Notes under the pieces: generated by a model
Database searches by the model: none
Told to the model about the DNA's origin: nothing
Seen by the model: the letters and a program-made list of their open reading frames with translations, nothing else
Translations under genes and position numbers: made by a program
Shown here: positions 18,478 through 26,485 of the stretch, piece after piece
Layout: each line of letters opens with the position of its first letter
Position numbering within the stretch: position 1 is the stretch's first letter
Assembly: GCA_024743195.1 (NCBI GenBank)
Contig: JANSXE010000002.1
Span: 186,001 to 250,000, forward strand
DNA from: Alphaproteobacteria bacterium
GTDB taxonomy: Bacteria > Pseudomonadota > Alphaproteobacteria > UBA8366 > Aestuariispiraceae
Reading direction: 5' to 3'
Length of the DNA stretch: 64,000 bases

Positions 18478-19266
18478 ATGGAAGCCGTACAAAACGCCGC
18501 CGACGGCGTCCTGGACGCCGTGCGGCGGGGATCCGATCTCCGCATCTTTCTCGAACCCGACGACACGGTCGCGCGCCGGCGGGGAAACGCGCGCTATATC
18601 GAGTGTCTGCGCCTCGACCACATCATCGTGTCGGGCGAGCATTTCTGGGGCTGTCAGGCGCCCCAGGTGGCGACCGAGGACAGCAAGGGGTTCTTTCGGT
18701 CCTACTATTCCTACTATTCCGGTCTGGACCTGTTCGGGATAAGCGGCGTGCGCTCCGACGCCGCCGCGCGCGATCGGCGCCCGCAAATCAGCAAGCTGCT
18801 TTCGACCGGCCGCTATCGACGGCTGGACTGGTGGGCCGGACCGGCCTGGACCCCCGTCTATGACAGCGCCCGGCCAGCCGACAAGGCCGGGCTGATCGAG
18901 GCCATCGAGGCCTGCCGCATCTTCAAGGCGCGGATCGATTTCGAGGACGGCGCGCAGCAGGTGCACCCGATCTTCTATCCCTTCTACTATCCGGACAGCG
19001 ACCGCATCGACCTGCAGACCGACCTGCATTTCTTTCCCGAATACATGCGCTACGACAAGGAGGCGCTGATCGCCTGGCTCGGCCCGCACGCGGCCTTCTT
19101 CGCGGATTATCGCGATCCCGAGCGGCGGGAGAAGACGCTCGGCGTCGAATGCCCGTTTTTCAGCGGCTACTACCGCATCCTGGACGGCGGCGTGGGCAAG
19201 CGGCTCTACGACCTCAAGACCGACCGGACGGTCGCGTTCGACCGGGTGGTCGTCTTCGCGCAGTAA
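18478..19266 (+). CDS. Unknown protein rich in aromatic residues
   Basis: I do not recognise this 262-residue protein. ATG 18478 follows cgggga at about 18465-18470, a fair ribosome binding site. The sequence is unusually rich in Tyr, Phe, Trp and Asp (FFRSYYSYYSGLDLFG, IFYPFYYPDSDRIDLQ, HFFPEYMRYDK) with no signal peptide, membrane segment or known motif. Codon use matches its neighbours and the frame is intact. It stands 54 bp before the nitrile hydratase-family cluster on the same strand, so co-transcription is possible. Confidence 0.7.
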   Translation: MEAVQNAADGVLDAVRRGSDLRIFLEPDDTVARRRGNARYIECLRLDHIIVSGEHFWGCQAPQVATEDSKGFFRSYYSYYSGLDLFGISGVRSDAAARDRRPQISKLLSTGRYRRLDWWAGPAWTPVYDSARPADKAGLIEAIEACRIFKARIDFEDGAQQVHPIFYPFYYPDSDRIDLQTDLHFFPEYMRYDKEALIAWLGPHAAFFADYRDPERREKTLGVECPFFSGYYRILDGGVGKRLYDLKTDRTVAFDRVVVFAQ

Positions 19267-19320
19267 CGGCGGCTGCGGGCCGGCTTCCCGAAGATGCGGC
19301 GCGCTGCTAGGCTTGTCTCC

Positions 19321-19722
19321 ATGAGCCAATCACCGAAGGATCCCGGCGACGTGCGCGGCGCGATCGAGGCCGGGCGGCGCCATCACGACATGGGCGGGCG
19401 CGACGCCGGCCCCGTCGACCGCAGCCAGCACGCGCACGACCCCTGGGAGAACAAGACCGACGCGATCCTGCGCCTGCTCGCCGATCCGGCGCGCGGGCCC
19501 GTCATGCGCATCGACGAATTGCGCCGCGGGATCGAGGAGATGGGCCCCGGGATCTACGACGAACTCAGCTATTACGAGCGCTGGATCGCCTCCATCGCCA
19601 CCATCCTGATGGAGAAGGGCGTGCTCACCGCAGACGAGATCGGCCGCAAGATTGAGGATGTGCGCGCGCGTCATGCGGACGCCCCGCCGCGTCGCGAGGG
19701 CTTCGGGGGCGGGACGCGATGA
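19321..19722 (+). CDS. Nitrile hydratase/thiocyanate hydrolase family, beta N-terminal-domain subunit
   Basis: This 133-residue protein matches the N-terminal half of nitrile hydratase beta. It has HDMGGRDAGPVDRS near residue 22, a DPWENKTDAIL segment, then MGPGIYDELSYYERWI followed by ILMEKGVLTADEI, the beta-family YYERW and EKG(V/I)LT pair. In ordinary nitrile hydratase one polypeptide carries both halves; here the C-terminal half is the next gene. That split and the order betaN-betaC-alpha match thiocyanate hydrolase (scnB-scnA-scnC). The usual catalytic-pocket Arg of E-R-M in nitrile hydratase beta reads Glu (IEEMGP). The stop overlaps the next ATG. Thiocyanate hydrolase (SCN- to COS + NH3) and a three-subunit nitrile hydratase are both possible. 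Confidence 0.82.
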   Translation: MSQSPKDPGDVRGAIEAGRRHHDMGGRDAGPVDRSQHAHDPWENKTDAILRLLADPARGPVMRIDELRRGIEEMGPGIYDELSYYERWIASIATILMEKGVLTADEIGRKIEDVRARHADAPPRREGFGGGTR

Positions 19723-20027
19723 GCGCGGCGGCGCACGCGACGTCCGCGCCCTTCGCGCCCGGCGACCGGGTGCGGGTGCGCACGGCCTTTCCGCCCGGCC
19801 ACGTGCGCACGCCGCACTACTGCCGCGGCCATGAGGGCGTGGTGGAGCGTCTGTGCGGGCATTTTCCCAATCCGGAGGAATTGGCCTACGGGCGCGTCCC
19901 GACCGCGCCGTGCGCGCTGTATCGCGTGCGGTTTCCCCAGCGCGCGCTCTGGCCGGACTACGCCGGACCGGCGGCGGACAGCGTGGAGATCGAACTCTTC
20001 GACCATTGGCTGGAGGCCGTGGAATGA
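19719..20027 (+). CDS. Nitrile hydratase/thiocyanate hydrolase family, beta C-terminal-domain subunit
   Basis: A 102-residue SH3-like beta-barrel protein equals the C-terminal half of nitrile hydratase beta. FAPGDRVRVRTAFPPGHVRTPHYCRGHEGVVE is the family signature region (split over residues 11-43); the Arg in GHVRTP aligns with the second conserved beta arginine that contacts the modified cysteines in nitrile hydratase. ALYRVRFPQRALW and the acidic tail EIELFDHWLEA are also typical. ATGA overlaps join it to both flanking genes, consistent with stoichiometric subunits. Confidence 0.85.
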   Translation: MSAAAHATSAPFAPGDRVRVRTAFPPGHVRTPHYCRGHEGVVERLCGHFPNPEELAYGRVPTAPCALYRVRFPQRALWPDYAGPAADSVEIELFDHWLEAVE

Positions 20028-20671
20028 GCCCGCATGACGGCCCGCACGATCACGGAGCCCACGATCATCCCCATCCCAACCAGCCGGACCTGGAGGACGC
20101 GCCGCTCGCCTACTATCCCGCCATGGCCGACGCGGTGGCGGAGCTGTTGATCGAGAAGGGCGTCTTCACGGCCGACGACTTGCGCAGCACGATCGACTAT
20201 ATGGCGAGCCGCACCCCGGCGCTCGGCGCGCGTCTGGCCGCCCGCGCCTGGGCCGACCCCGCCTTCAGGGCGCGGCTGCTGGCCGACAGCAAGGCGGCGG
20301 CCGCCGAACTGGACATCGATACGGGCCCGGCGCCGGTCCTGGTGATGGAGAATACGGACGCCGTCCACAACGTCGTCGTCTGCACGCTGTGCTCCTGCTA
20401 TCCGGTGTTCCTGCTGGGCAAGTCGCCGGACTGGTACAAGAGCCGCAACTACCGCAGCCGCGTGATCCGCAGCCCGCGCGCCGTGCTGGCGGAGTTCGGA
20501 ACCGTCATCGATCCGGCGCGCGAGGTCCGCGTCCACGATTCCACCGCCGACATGCGCTACATGATCCTCCCCCGCCAGCCCGAAGGGACCGAGGGCTGGC
20601 CGGAGGACAAGCTCGCCGCGCTCATCACCCGCGACGCCCTGATCGGCGTGTGCGAGGTGACGGCCGGATAG
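20024..20671 (+). CDS. Cobalt-type nitrile hydratase alpha / thiocyanate hydrolase gamma-like catalytic subunit
   Basis: This 215-residue subunit carries the metal site VCTLCSC (C120, C123, S124, C125). Thr at 121 is the mark of the cobalt rather than the iron enzymes. Further family segments are SPDWYKSRNYRSRVI, PRAVLAEFG, RYMILPRQPEGTEGW and LITRDALIGV. The N-terminus is His/Asp-rich (HDGPHDHGAHDHPHP), as I recall for thiocyanate hydrolase gamma. No cobalt-insertion activator (P15K/P14K or P47K) and no amidase is nearby. The three overlapping genes should form one complex acting on thiocyanate or a nitrile in the cytoplasm; sequence alone does not settle the substrate. Confidence 0.88.
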   Translation: MSPHDGPHDHGAHDHPHPNQPDLEDAPLAYYPAMADAVAELLIEKGVFTADDLRSTIDYMASRTPALGARLAARAWADPAFRARLLADSKAAAAELDIDTGPAPVLVMENTDAVHNVVVCTLCSCYPVFLLGKSPDWYKSRNYRSRVIRSPRAVLAEFGTVIDPAREVRVHDSTADMRYMILPRQPEGTEGWPEDKLAALITRDALIGVCEVTAG

Positions 20672-20724
20672 GCCCCGGCGCCCTCCCCGCGACGGCGGAT
20701 GACCGCCCCCCCCCGCAGCGCCGC

Positions 20725-20775
20725 CCTCGTGCTTCGTGACGGGGCCGACCGGCCCCTCCTCAGGAGGAGGGCTCC
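20725..20775. repeat. Single family A dispersed repeat
   Basis: A degenerate copy of the intergenic palindromic family (ctcgtgcttcgtgacgggg then cctcctcaggaggaggg) lies between the hydratase cluster and the hairpin array. It can pair into a stem and may end transcripts from the cluster. Confidence 0.5.
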
Positions 20776-20790
20776 CTGCTCACACTCAAA

Positions 20791-20921
20791 ACGGGGACAC
20801 AATACTTTTTTCGCAAAACGGACAAAAAACGGGGACACAATACTTTTTTCGCGTCCCCAAAGCGGGGACACAATGCTTTTTCGCGTCCCCAAAAACGGGG
20901 ACACAATGCTTTTTTCGCGCC
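20791..20921. repeat. Four-copy GGGGACAC...GTCCCC hairpin repeat array
   Basis: Four direct copies (20791, 20829, 20862 and 20895) share acggggacacaatac/gcttttttcgc. Copies 2 and 3 close with gcgtcccc, so ggggac pairs with gtcccc around a T-rich loop. The array is markedly AT-richer than its surroundings. GGGGACACAATACTTT elements are widely found beside REP-associated tyrosine transposase (IS200-like) genes; none is present in this window. The rest of the 20672-20988 gap holds no gene. Confidence 0.8.
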
Positions 20922-20988
20922 GCCGAATCGGGGGGGCGGCCATTCCCGATGGCGCGAAGACGCGAATCCGCCTAGCGTCCGCGCGATC

Positions 20989-22311
20989 ATGAGCGAGCGA
21001 CAAGCCTCCGCCCTGCAGCGCTGGATCGACGCGCTCGCCATTTACGGCGACCGGCGCGTGCTGGCGATCGCGGCCATGGGGGCGGCGAGCGGCCTGCCCT
21101 ACATCCTGATCGTCTCGACGCTGGGCTATTGGCTCGCCCGGCTGGGCGTCGGGTTGGAGGCGATCGGGATCTTCGGCCTCGTCGCCCTGCCCTACGCCTG
21201 GAAGGTGGTCTGGGCCCCGGTGATCGACCGGGCCCCGCCGCCGGGGCCGTTCCGGCGGCTCGGCCGGCGGCGCGGCTGGGCGATCCCGATCCAACTGGCG
21301 CTGGCCGGCGCGATTCTGGCGCTGGGCTTCGCCGACCCGGCGGCGGCGCCCTGGCTGGTCGCGGTGCTGGCGCTTTCGGTCGGCTTCTTCGGGGCCAGCC
21401 AGGACATCGTGATCGACGCCTTGCGCATCGAACTCCTGAAAGAGGACGAGCAGGGCGCCGGCGCGGCGGCGACCCAGCTCGGCTGGCGCGTCGGCGGGCT
21501 GATCGCGGGCGCGGGCGCGATCGGCCTCAGCGACTTCGTCGGCTGGCCGATCGTGTTCGCGGTCATGGCGGGGGTGGTGCTCTGCGGCATGGCGGCGGTG
21601 CTGATGGCGCCCGAGCCGGCGCCCGAGGCGGCGGCCGACGTGCTCGAGCGCCCGCAGCGCGACTGGCGGGCCGCGCTGACCGGCGCCGTCGTCGATCCCT
21701 TCCGGGAGTTCCTCACCCGACGCGACGCGCTGGCCATCCTGATCTTTGCCCTGCTCTACAAGTTCGGCGACGCGATCGGGGGCGCGATGGCGAACCCCTT
21801 CTATGTCGATCTCGGCTTCTCGGGCGCGGAGATCGCGGCCGTCACCAAGCTGTTCGGGCTGATCGCCACGGTCGCCGGCGTGCTGGGCGGCGGTCTGCTG
21901 GTGCGGCGCTTCGGGCTCTATCCCGCGCTGATGATCGGCGGGGTCGCCCAGGCGGCGACCAATTTCGCCTTCACCTGGCTGGCGCTGGCGGGCCAGGACC
22001 TGTCGGTGCTGACGGTCGCCATCGCGGTCGACAATTTCGCGGGCGGGCTCGGCTCGGCCGCCTTCGTCGCCTATCTCTCCAGCCTCTGCAATACGGCCTT
22101 CACGGCGACGCAGTACGCGCTCCTCACCTCCGTCATGGCGCAAGGGCGCGCCATGCTGTCCGCCGGCAGCGGCTTCCTGGCGGAGGCGCTGGGCTGGCCG
22201 CTCTTCTTCGCCGTGACGGCGCTGCTGGCGGTTCCGGGCCTGCTGCTGCTGATCCATCTGACGCGGCGCCGGCGCACAGAGTCCGAGACCGCGTTCCCCG
22301 ATCCGGCCTGA
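20989..22311 (+). CDS. ampG: AmpG-type muropeptide MFS permease
   Basis: This 440-residue integral membrane protein has 12 or more hydrophobic segments and AmpG-like signatures. These include an N-terminal MGAASGLPYILIVSTLGYWL, the loop GLVALPYAWKVVWAPVIDR after helix 2, and FFGASQDIVIDALRIELL in helix 4-5. AmpG imports GlcNAc-anhydroMurNAc peptides from the periplasm during wall recycling and in many bacteria feeds beta-lactamase induction. No ampR or ampC is in the window. ATG 20989 begins just after the hairpin array, so it may use its own weak promoter. Confidence 0.88.
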   Translation: MSERQASALQRWIDALAIYGDRRVLAIAAMGAASGLPYILIVSTLGYWLARLGVGLEAIGIFGLVALPYAWKVVWAPVIDRAPPPGPFRRLGRRRGWAIPIQLALAGAILALGFADPAAAPWLVAVLALSVGFFGASQDIVIDALRIELLKEDEQGAGAAATQLGWRVGGLIAGAGAIGLSDFVGWPIVFAVMAGVVLCGMAAVLMAPEPAPEAAADVLERPQRDWRAALTGAVVDPFREFLTRRDALAILIFALLYKFGDAIGGAMANPFYVDLGFSGAEIAAVTKLFGLIATVAGVLGGGLLVRRFGLYPALMIGGVAQAATNFAFTWLALAGQDLSVLTVAIAVDNFAGGLGSAAFVAYLSSLCNTAFTATQYALLTSVMAQGRAMLSAGSGFLAEALGWPLFFAVTALLAVPGLLLLIHLTRRRRTESETAFPDPA

Positions 22312-22401
22312 TCGGCTACACTGGCGTCGCGACGCGAGGGAACCGAACGCGGCGCGGCGCGGCCGATTGATTGGGGCTTGCGGCGGCGCGTCGGACTCGT
22401 C

Positions 22402-22418
22402 ATGTTGCAGCGCAACAT
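22402..22418. promoter_or_regulatory. Perfect 7-3-7 inverted repeat upstream of ppa
   Basis: The sequence ATGTTGC-AGC-GCAACAT is a perfect dyad, 74 bp before the ppa start. Its TTGC-N3-GCAA core resembles operators described for the PHB regulator PhaR and for some LacI-family proteins. Which protein binds it is unknown. The position suits regulation of the ppa / macro-domain / acetyltransferase run. Confidence 0.5.
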
Positions 22419-22491
22419 TTCACGACGGCCCAGGCGGCGCGACGCCTCGGGCGGGTAGGGCGCTCGGACGCCCGCGGCAGGAGCGCGGTCC

Positions 22492-23097
22492 ATGAACATC
22501 AATATGATTTCCGTCGGAGAGAACCCGCCGCACGACGTCAATGTCGTGATCGAGGTGCCGTTGGGCGCCGATCCGGTGAAGTACGAACTCGACAAGGAAT
22601 CGGGCGCGCTGTTCGTCGACCGGTTCCTGCATACGGCGATGTTCTACCCGGCGAATTACGGCTTCATCCCGCACACGCTGTGCGGCGACGGCGACCCGAT
22701 CGACGTCATGGTGCTCGGCCGCAATCCGGTCGTGCCCGGCTGCATCGTGCGCTCGCGACCCGTCGGCGTGATGATGATGGAGGACGAGAAGGGGCAGGAC
22801 GAGAAGATCCTGGCCGTCCCGCACGACAGCCTCCATCCCTACTACGACGACGTCACCGGCTATCGCGACCTGCCGAAGATCCTGCTGGAGCAGATCGCCC
22901 ACTTCTTCACCCACTACAAGGATCTGGAGAAGGACAAGTGGGCCAAGGTCGCCCGCTGGGGCGGACCGGACGAGGCGGCGCGCCTGATCGACGCGTCAGT
23001 GCTGCTGGCCGACGAGAAAGGCTGCGGCCCGAAGGCGGCGGCCGAGGCGGCGGCGGCCATTCGCGCCTCGCGCGGTCTGGCGAACGCCGCCGAATAG
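22492..23097 (+). CDS. ppa: Inorganic pyrophosphatase
   Basis: This family I soluble pyrophosphatase (PPi to 2 Pi) has the signature metal site [11 protein letters not shown] (about residues 62-72), with substrate residues in [17 protein letters not shown] and [13 protein letters not shown]. At 201 residues it is about 23 longer than the usual 175-180 because of an Ala-rich C-terminal tail ([17 protein letters not shown]). The ATG at 22492 follows caggagcgcggtcc, a good ribosome binding site. It leads a likely three-gene run with the macro-domain gene 31 bp downstream. Confidence 0.95.
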   Translation: MNINMISVGENPPHDVNVVIEVPLGADPVKYELDKESGALFVDRFLHTAMFYPANYGFIPHTLCGDGDPIDVMVLGRNPVVPGCIVRSRPVGVMMMEDEKGQDEKILAVPHDSLHPYYDDVTGYRDLPKILLEQIAHFFTHYKDLEKDKWAKVARWGGPDEAARLIDASVLLADEKGCGPKAAAEAAAAIRASRGLANAAE

Positions 23098-23128
23098 AAT
23101 CGGTAGGGCCGGGAGGCGCGATCGAGAG

Positions 23129-23659
23129 ATGGCGGAGCCCGCGCCCCATGAGCGGATTCTGAGGGTCGTCGAAGGCGACATCACCCGCCTCGCCGTCGAC
23201 GCCATCGTCAACGCCGCGAACGAAAGCCTGCTCGGCGGCGGCGGGGTGGACGGCGCGATCCACCGCGCGGCCGGCCCGCGCCTGCTGGAGGCCTGCCGGC
23301 GACTGGGCGGCTGCCCGACGGGCTCGGCCAAGATCACCGACGGCTTCGATCTGCCGGCGCGTTTCGTCATCCACGCGGTCGGGCCGGTCTGGCGCGGCGG
23401 CGGCGAGGGGGAAGACGAACGGCTCGCCGGATGCTACCGTCGGGCGATGGCGCTGGCGGCCGAGGCCGGCTGCGCCAGCATCGCCTTCCCGGCGATCTCC
23501 TGCGGGATCTTCGGCTATCCGATCCCGCGCGCGACGCGCATTGCGGTCCAAACGGTCGCCGGGTTTCCGGCGCCGGAAAACGTCACGGAAGTGACATTTT
23601 GCTGTTTTGGAGAGGAAACGACCCAAGCGTATCGGGAGGCGCTTCGGGAGATCCGGTAG
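23129..23659 (+). CDS. Macro-domain protein, O-acetyl-ADP-ribose deacetylase type
   Basis: This 176-residue single macro domain resembles YmdB/Macro[21 protein letters not shown] (about residues 23-42) and [16 protein letters not shown] bind ADP-ribose. [23 protein letters not shown] and [12 protein letters not shown] form the rest of the pocket. Such enzymes hydrolyse O-acetyl-ADP-ribose, the by-product of sirtuin deacetylation, or remove mono-ADP-ribose from Asp/Glu. The stop is immediately followed by the ATG of the Pat-like acetyltransferase, with no spacing. No sirtuin is in the window. Confidence 0.93.
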   Translation: MAEPAPHERILRVVEGDITRLAVDAIVNAANESLLGGGGVDGAIHRAAGPRLLEACRRLGGCPTGSAKITDGFDLPARFVIHAVGPVWRGGGEGEDERLAGCYRRAMALAAEAGCASIAFPAISCGIFGYPIPRATRIAVQTVAGFPAPENVTEVTFCCFGEETTQAYREALREIR

Positions 23660-26458
23660 ATGTCGTTACGCGATCTGGACGTTTTCTTTCACCCGCGCTC
23701 GATCGCGCTGATCGGCGCGTCGAACCGCGAAGGCTCGGTCGGCGCCGTGCTGGCGCACAATCTGATGACCGGCGGCTTCGACGGGCCGATCATGCCGGTC
23801 AATCCCAAGCACCGCGCGATCGGCGGCGTCTACGCCTGGCCGGACATCGAAAGCCTGCCGGAGGCGCCCGATCTGGGCATCGTGGCGACGCCGGCCGACG
23901 CGGTCGCGCAGGTCGTCGGCGAGTTGCGCGCGCGCGGCTGCAAGGCGGTCTGCGTCATCACCGCCGGCTTCGGGGAGGGCGGCGACGCCGCCGGCCATAA
24001 GCGGCGCGAGGCGCTGGTCGAGGCCGCGGGCCCGATGCGCATCCTCGGCCCCAACGTGCTGGGGCTGATCGTGCCGCACAGCGGCATCAACGCCAGCTTC
24101 TCGCACATCACGCCGCCGAAGGGCGACCTCGCCTTCGTGGCCCAGTCGGGCGCCATGCTGACGGCGGTCAGCGACTGGGCGGCCGGCCGCGGCATCGGCT
24201 TCTCGCATCTGGTCAGCCTGGGCGACAAGGTCGACGTCGATTTCGGCGACATGCTGAACTACCTGACCGGCGACCCGGACGTGCGTGCGATCCTGCTCTA
24301 TATCGAGGCGATCAACGACGCGCGGAAGTTCATGTCCGCCGCCCGCGCGGCCGCGCGCACCAAGCCGGTGGTCGTGATCAAGGCGGGCCGCTACGCCGAG
24401 GGCGCGGCCGCCGCCAGCAGCCACACCGGCGCGCTGGCCGGCGCCGACAGCGTCTATGACGCGGCGCTGCGCCGGGCCGGCATGCTGCGCGTCTACGACA
24501 TGCAGGAGCTGTTCGACGCGGTGCAGACGCTGTCGTCCGAATTGCGCCGGCTCGGCGACGGGATGGAGGAGCGGCTGGCGATCCTGACCAACGGCGGCGG
24601 CATCGGCGTGCTGGCCACCGACGCGCTGATGCAGCTCGGCGGCAAGCTCGCCACCCTGTCGGAGGCGACGGTCAAGCGCCTGAACCAGGTGCTGCCCCCG
24701 ACCTGGAGCGGCGCCAACCCGGTCGACATCATCGGCGACGCGCCGGGCGCGCGCTATGTGGCGGCCTTGGAGGCGATGATGCAGGACGAGGGATCGGACG
24801 CCGTGCTGATCCTGAACTGCCCCACCGCCATCGCCGATTCGAAGGAGGCGGCGGAAGCCGTCGCCGGCGCGCTGAAGCCGAAGCACAAGCCGGTGCTGAC
24901 CAGTTGGCTCGGCGACGGGGCGGCGCAGGAGTCGCGCCGGCTCTTCACCGCCCGGCGCATCCCCACCTACAACACGGCCGAGGAGGCGGTGCGCGCCTTC
25001 ATGCATGTGGTGCGCTACAACCGCAACCAGGCGATGCTGATGCAGGCCCCGCCGAACGTCGACGGCCATGGCGAGGAGCCGGACCGCGCGACCGTGCGCG
25101 CCGTGATCGACGCGGCGCTGGCCGAGGGGCGGCCCTGGCTGACGGAAGTCGAGGCGAAGCGCGTGCTGGACGCCTACGACATCCCCATCGCGCGCACCTA
25201 TACGGCCGAGGATCCGGACCAGGCGCAGATGATCGCCCGCGGCTTCAAGATGGGCGATCTGGTGGCGGTGAAGGTGCTGTCCAAGGACATCACCCACAAG
25301 TCGGACGTCGGCGGCGTGGTGCTCAACCTGTCGACGCCCGAGCAGGTGCGCGAGGCGGCCGAGCAGATGCTGACCCGCCTGCGCCGCGACTATCCGGACG
25401 CCCAGATCGACGGCGTCTCGGTGCAGGAGATGGTGCGCCGGCCCGGCGCGCACGAGCTGATCCTGGGCCTCAACGAAGATGCGCAGTTCGGACCCGTGGT
25501 GCTGTTCGGCAAGGGCGGCAAGGAGGTGGAGGTGGTCGGCGACACCGCGACCGCGCTGCCGCCCCTGAACGACGTGCTGGCCCAGAGTCTGATCGAGGAG
25601 ACCGACGTCTATCAGCTTCTCAAAGGGTTCCGCGACCTGGCGCCGATCGATTTCCCGGCGCTGCGCCGCACCCTGATGCGCGTCGGCCAGATCGCGATCG
25701 ACTTCGCCGAGGTGAAGGAGCTCGACATCAATCCGCTGATCGCGGATTCGCACGGCGTGGTCGCGCTCGACGCCCGCATCCGGGTGGCGGAGGATTCGCG
25801 GCCCGCCCATTCGCGGCTCGCCATCCGCCCCTATCCGCGCGAGCTGGAAGGCGACCTCGCCTTGCGCGACGGCCGCCCGGTGCGGGTGCGTCCGGTCCGT
25901 CCCGAGGACAAGGAGGCGCTGAAGGAGCTGGTCGACCGCTGCGCGCCGGAGGACATCCGGCTGCGCTTCCTGCATCCGATGAAGCGGCTGCCGGATCAGC
26001 TCGCCGCGCGGCTCTCGCAGATCGACTACGCGCGCGAGATGGCCTTCGCGACCCTTGCGCCGGAGCCGGACCGCCCCCACGCCGACGCGGCCGAAACGCA
26101 GGGCGCGCATCCGGTCGACCACATAACGGGCGTCGCGCGGCTGTTCGCCGATGCGGATTTGAACGAGGCGGAATACGCGATCCTGCTGCGCCGCGACGTG
26201 AAGGGGGTCGGGCTCGGCTACGCCCTGATGCAGCGGTTGATCGCCTACGCCCGCGAGGTGGGGATCGGCGCGCTGGTCGGGGACGTGCTGAAGGAAAACC
26301 GCGCGATGCTCGACATGTGCCGGGAGCTGGGCTTCACGCTGAAAGAGCAGCTCGACGACCCGGGCGTGATGCGCGTGCGGCTCGACCTCGCCGCGCCGGC
26401 CTCCGAGCCGGAGGCGGCCGAGACGCCTGAAACCGTCGCCGAGCCGACGGCGGAGTAG
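23660..26458 (+). CDS. Fused ADP-forming acyl-CoA synthetase / GNAT acetyltransferase (Pat/YfiQ-like)
   Basis: This 932-residue fusion has three parts. A CoA-binding Rossmann and succinyl-CoA-ligase-like domain (1-470) includes SIALIGASNREGSVG at the start and SSHTGALAG (H255, where active synthetases carry the phosphohistidine). An ATP-grasp domain follows (about 475-715, with VAVKVLSKDITHKSDVGGV and ELDINPLIA). A C-terminal GNAT domain (about 745-905) has GVGLGYALMQRLI for acetyl-CoA binding. The layout is that of protein lysine acetyltransferases Pat/PatZ that switch off Acs. As I recall, the ligase His is lost in enteric Pat; here it is kept, so residual synthetase activity is possible. 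It follows the macro gene with zero spacing. Confidence 0.88.
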   Translation: MSLRDLDVFFHPRSIALIGASNREGSVGAVLAHNLMTGGFDGPIMPVNPKHRAIGGVYAWPDIESLPEAPDLGIVATPADAVAQVVGELRARGCKAVCVITAGFGEGGDAAGHKRREALVEAAGPMRILGPNVLGLIVPHSGINASFSHITPPKGDLAFVAQSGAMLTAVSDWAAGRGIGFSHLVSLGDKVDVDFGDMLNYLTGDPDVRAILLYIEAINDARKFMSAARAAARTKPVVVIKAGRYAEGAAAASSHTGALAGADSVYDAALRRAGMLRVYDMQELFDAVQTLSSELRRLGDGMEERLAILTNGGGIGVLATDALMQLGGKLATLSEATVKRLNQVLPPTWSGANPVDIIGDAPGARYVAALEAMMQDEGSDAVLILNCPTAIADSKEAAEAVAGALKPKHKPVLTSWLGDGAAQESRRLFTARRIPTYNTAEEAVRAFMHVVRYNRNQAMLMQAPPNVDGHGEEPDRATVRAVIDAALAEGRPWLTEVEAKRVLDAYDIPIARTYTAEDPDQAQMIARGFKMGDLVAVKVLSKDITHKSDVGGVVLNLSTPEQVREAAEQMLTRLRRDYPDAQIDGVSVQEMVRRPGAHELILGLNEDAQFGPVVLFGKGGKEVEVVGDTATALPPLNDVLAQSLIEETDVYQLLKGFRDLAPIDFPALRRTLMRVGQIAIDFAEVKELDINPLIADSHGVVALDARIRVAEDSRPAHSRLAIRPYPRELEGDLALRDGRPVRVRPVRPEDKEALKELVDRCAPEDIRLRFLHPMKRLPDQLAARLSQIDYAREMAFATLAPEPDRPHADAAETQGAHPVDHITGVARLFADADLNEAEYAILLRRDVKGVGLGYALMQRLIAYAREVGIGALVGDVLKENRAMLDMCRELGFTLKEQLDDPGVMRVRLDLAAPASEPEAAETPETVAEPTAE

Positions 26459-26485
26459 CTCGCAGCCGGTCCCGGTCGAAGGGGT

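Noticed and set aside
20791-20921. CRISPR array
   Set aside because: Only four copies, with spacing much too short and variable for CRISPR; the repeats themselves form hairpins and no cas gene is near.
23660-26458. Plain ADP-forming acetyl-CoA synthetase
   Set aside because: A C-terminal GNAT domain with an acetyl-CoA-binding motif is present, so a Pat-like acetyltransferase fusion is a better call, though ligase activity cannot be ruled out.
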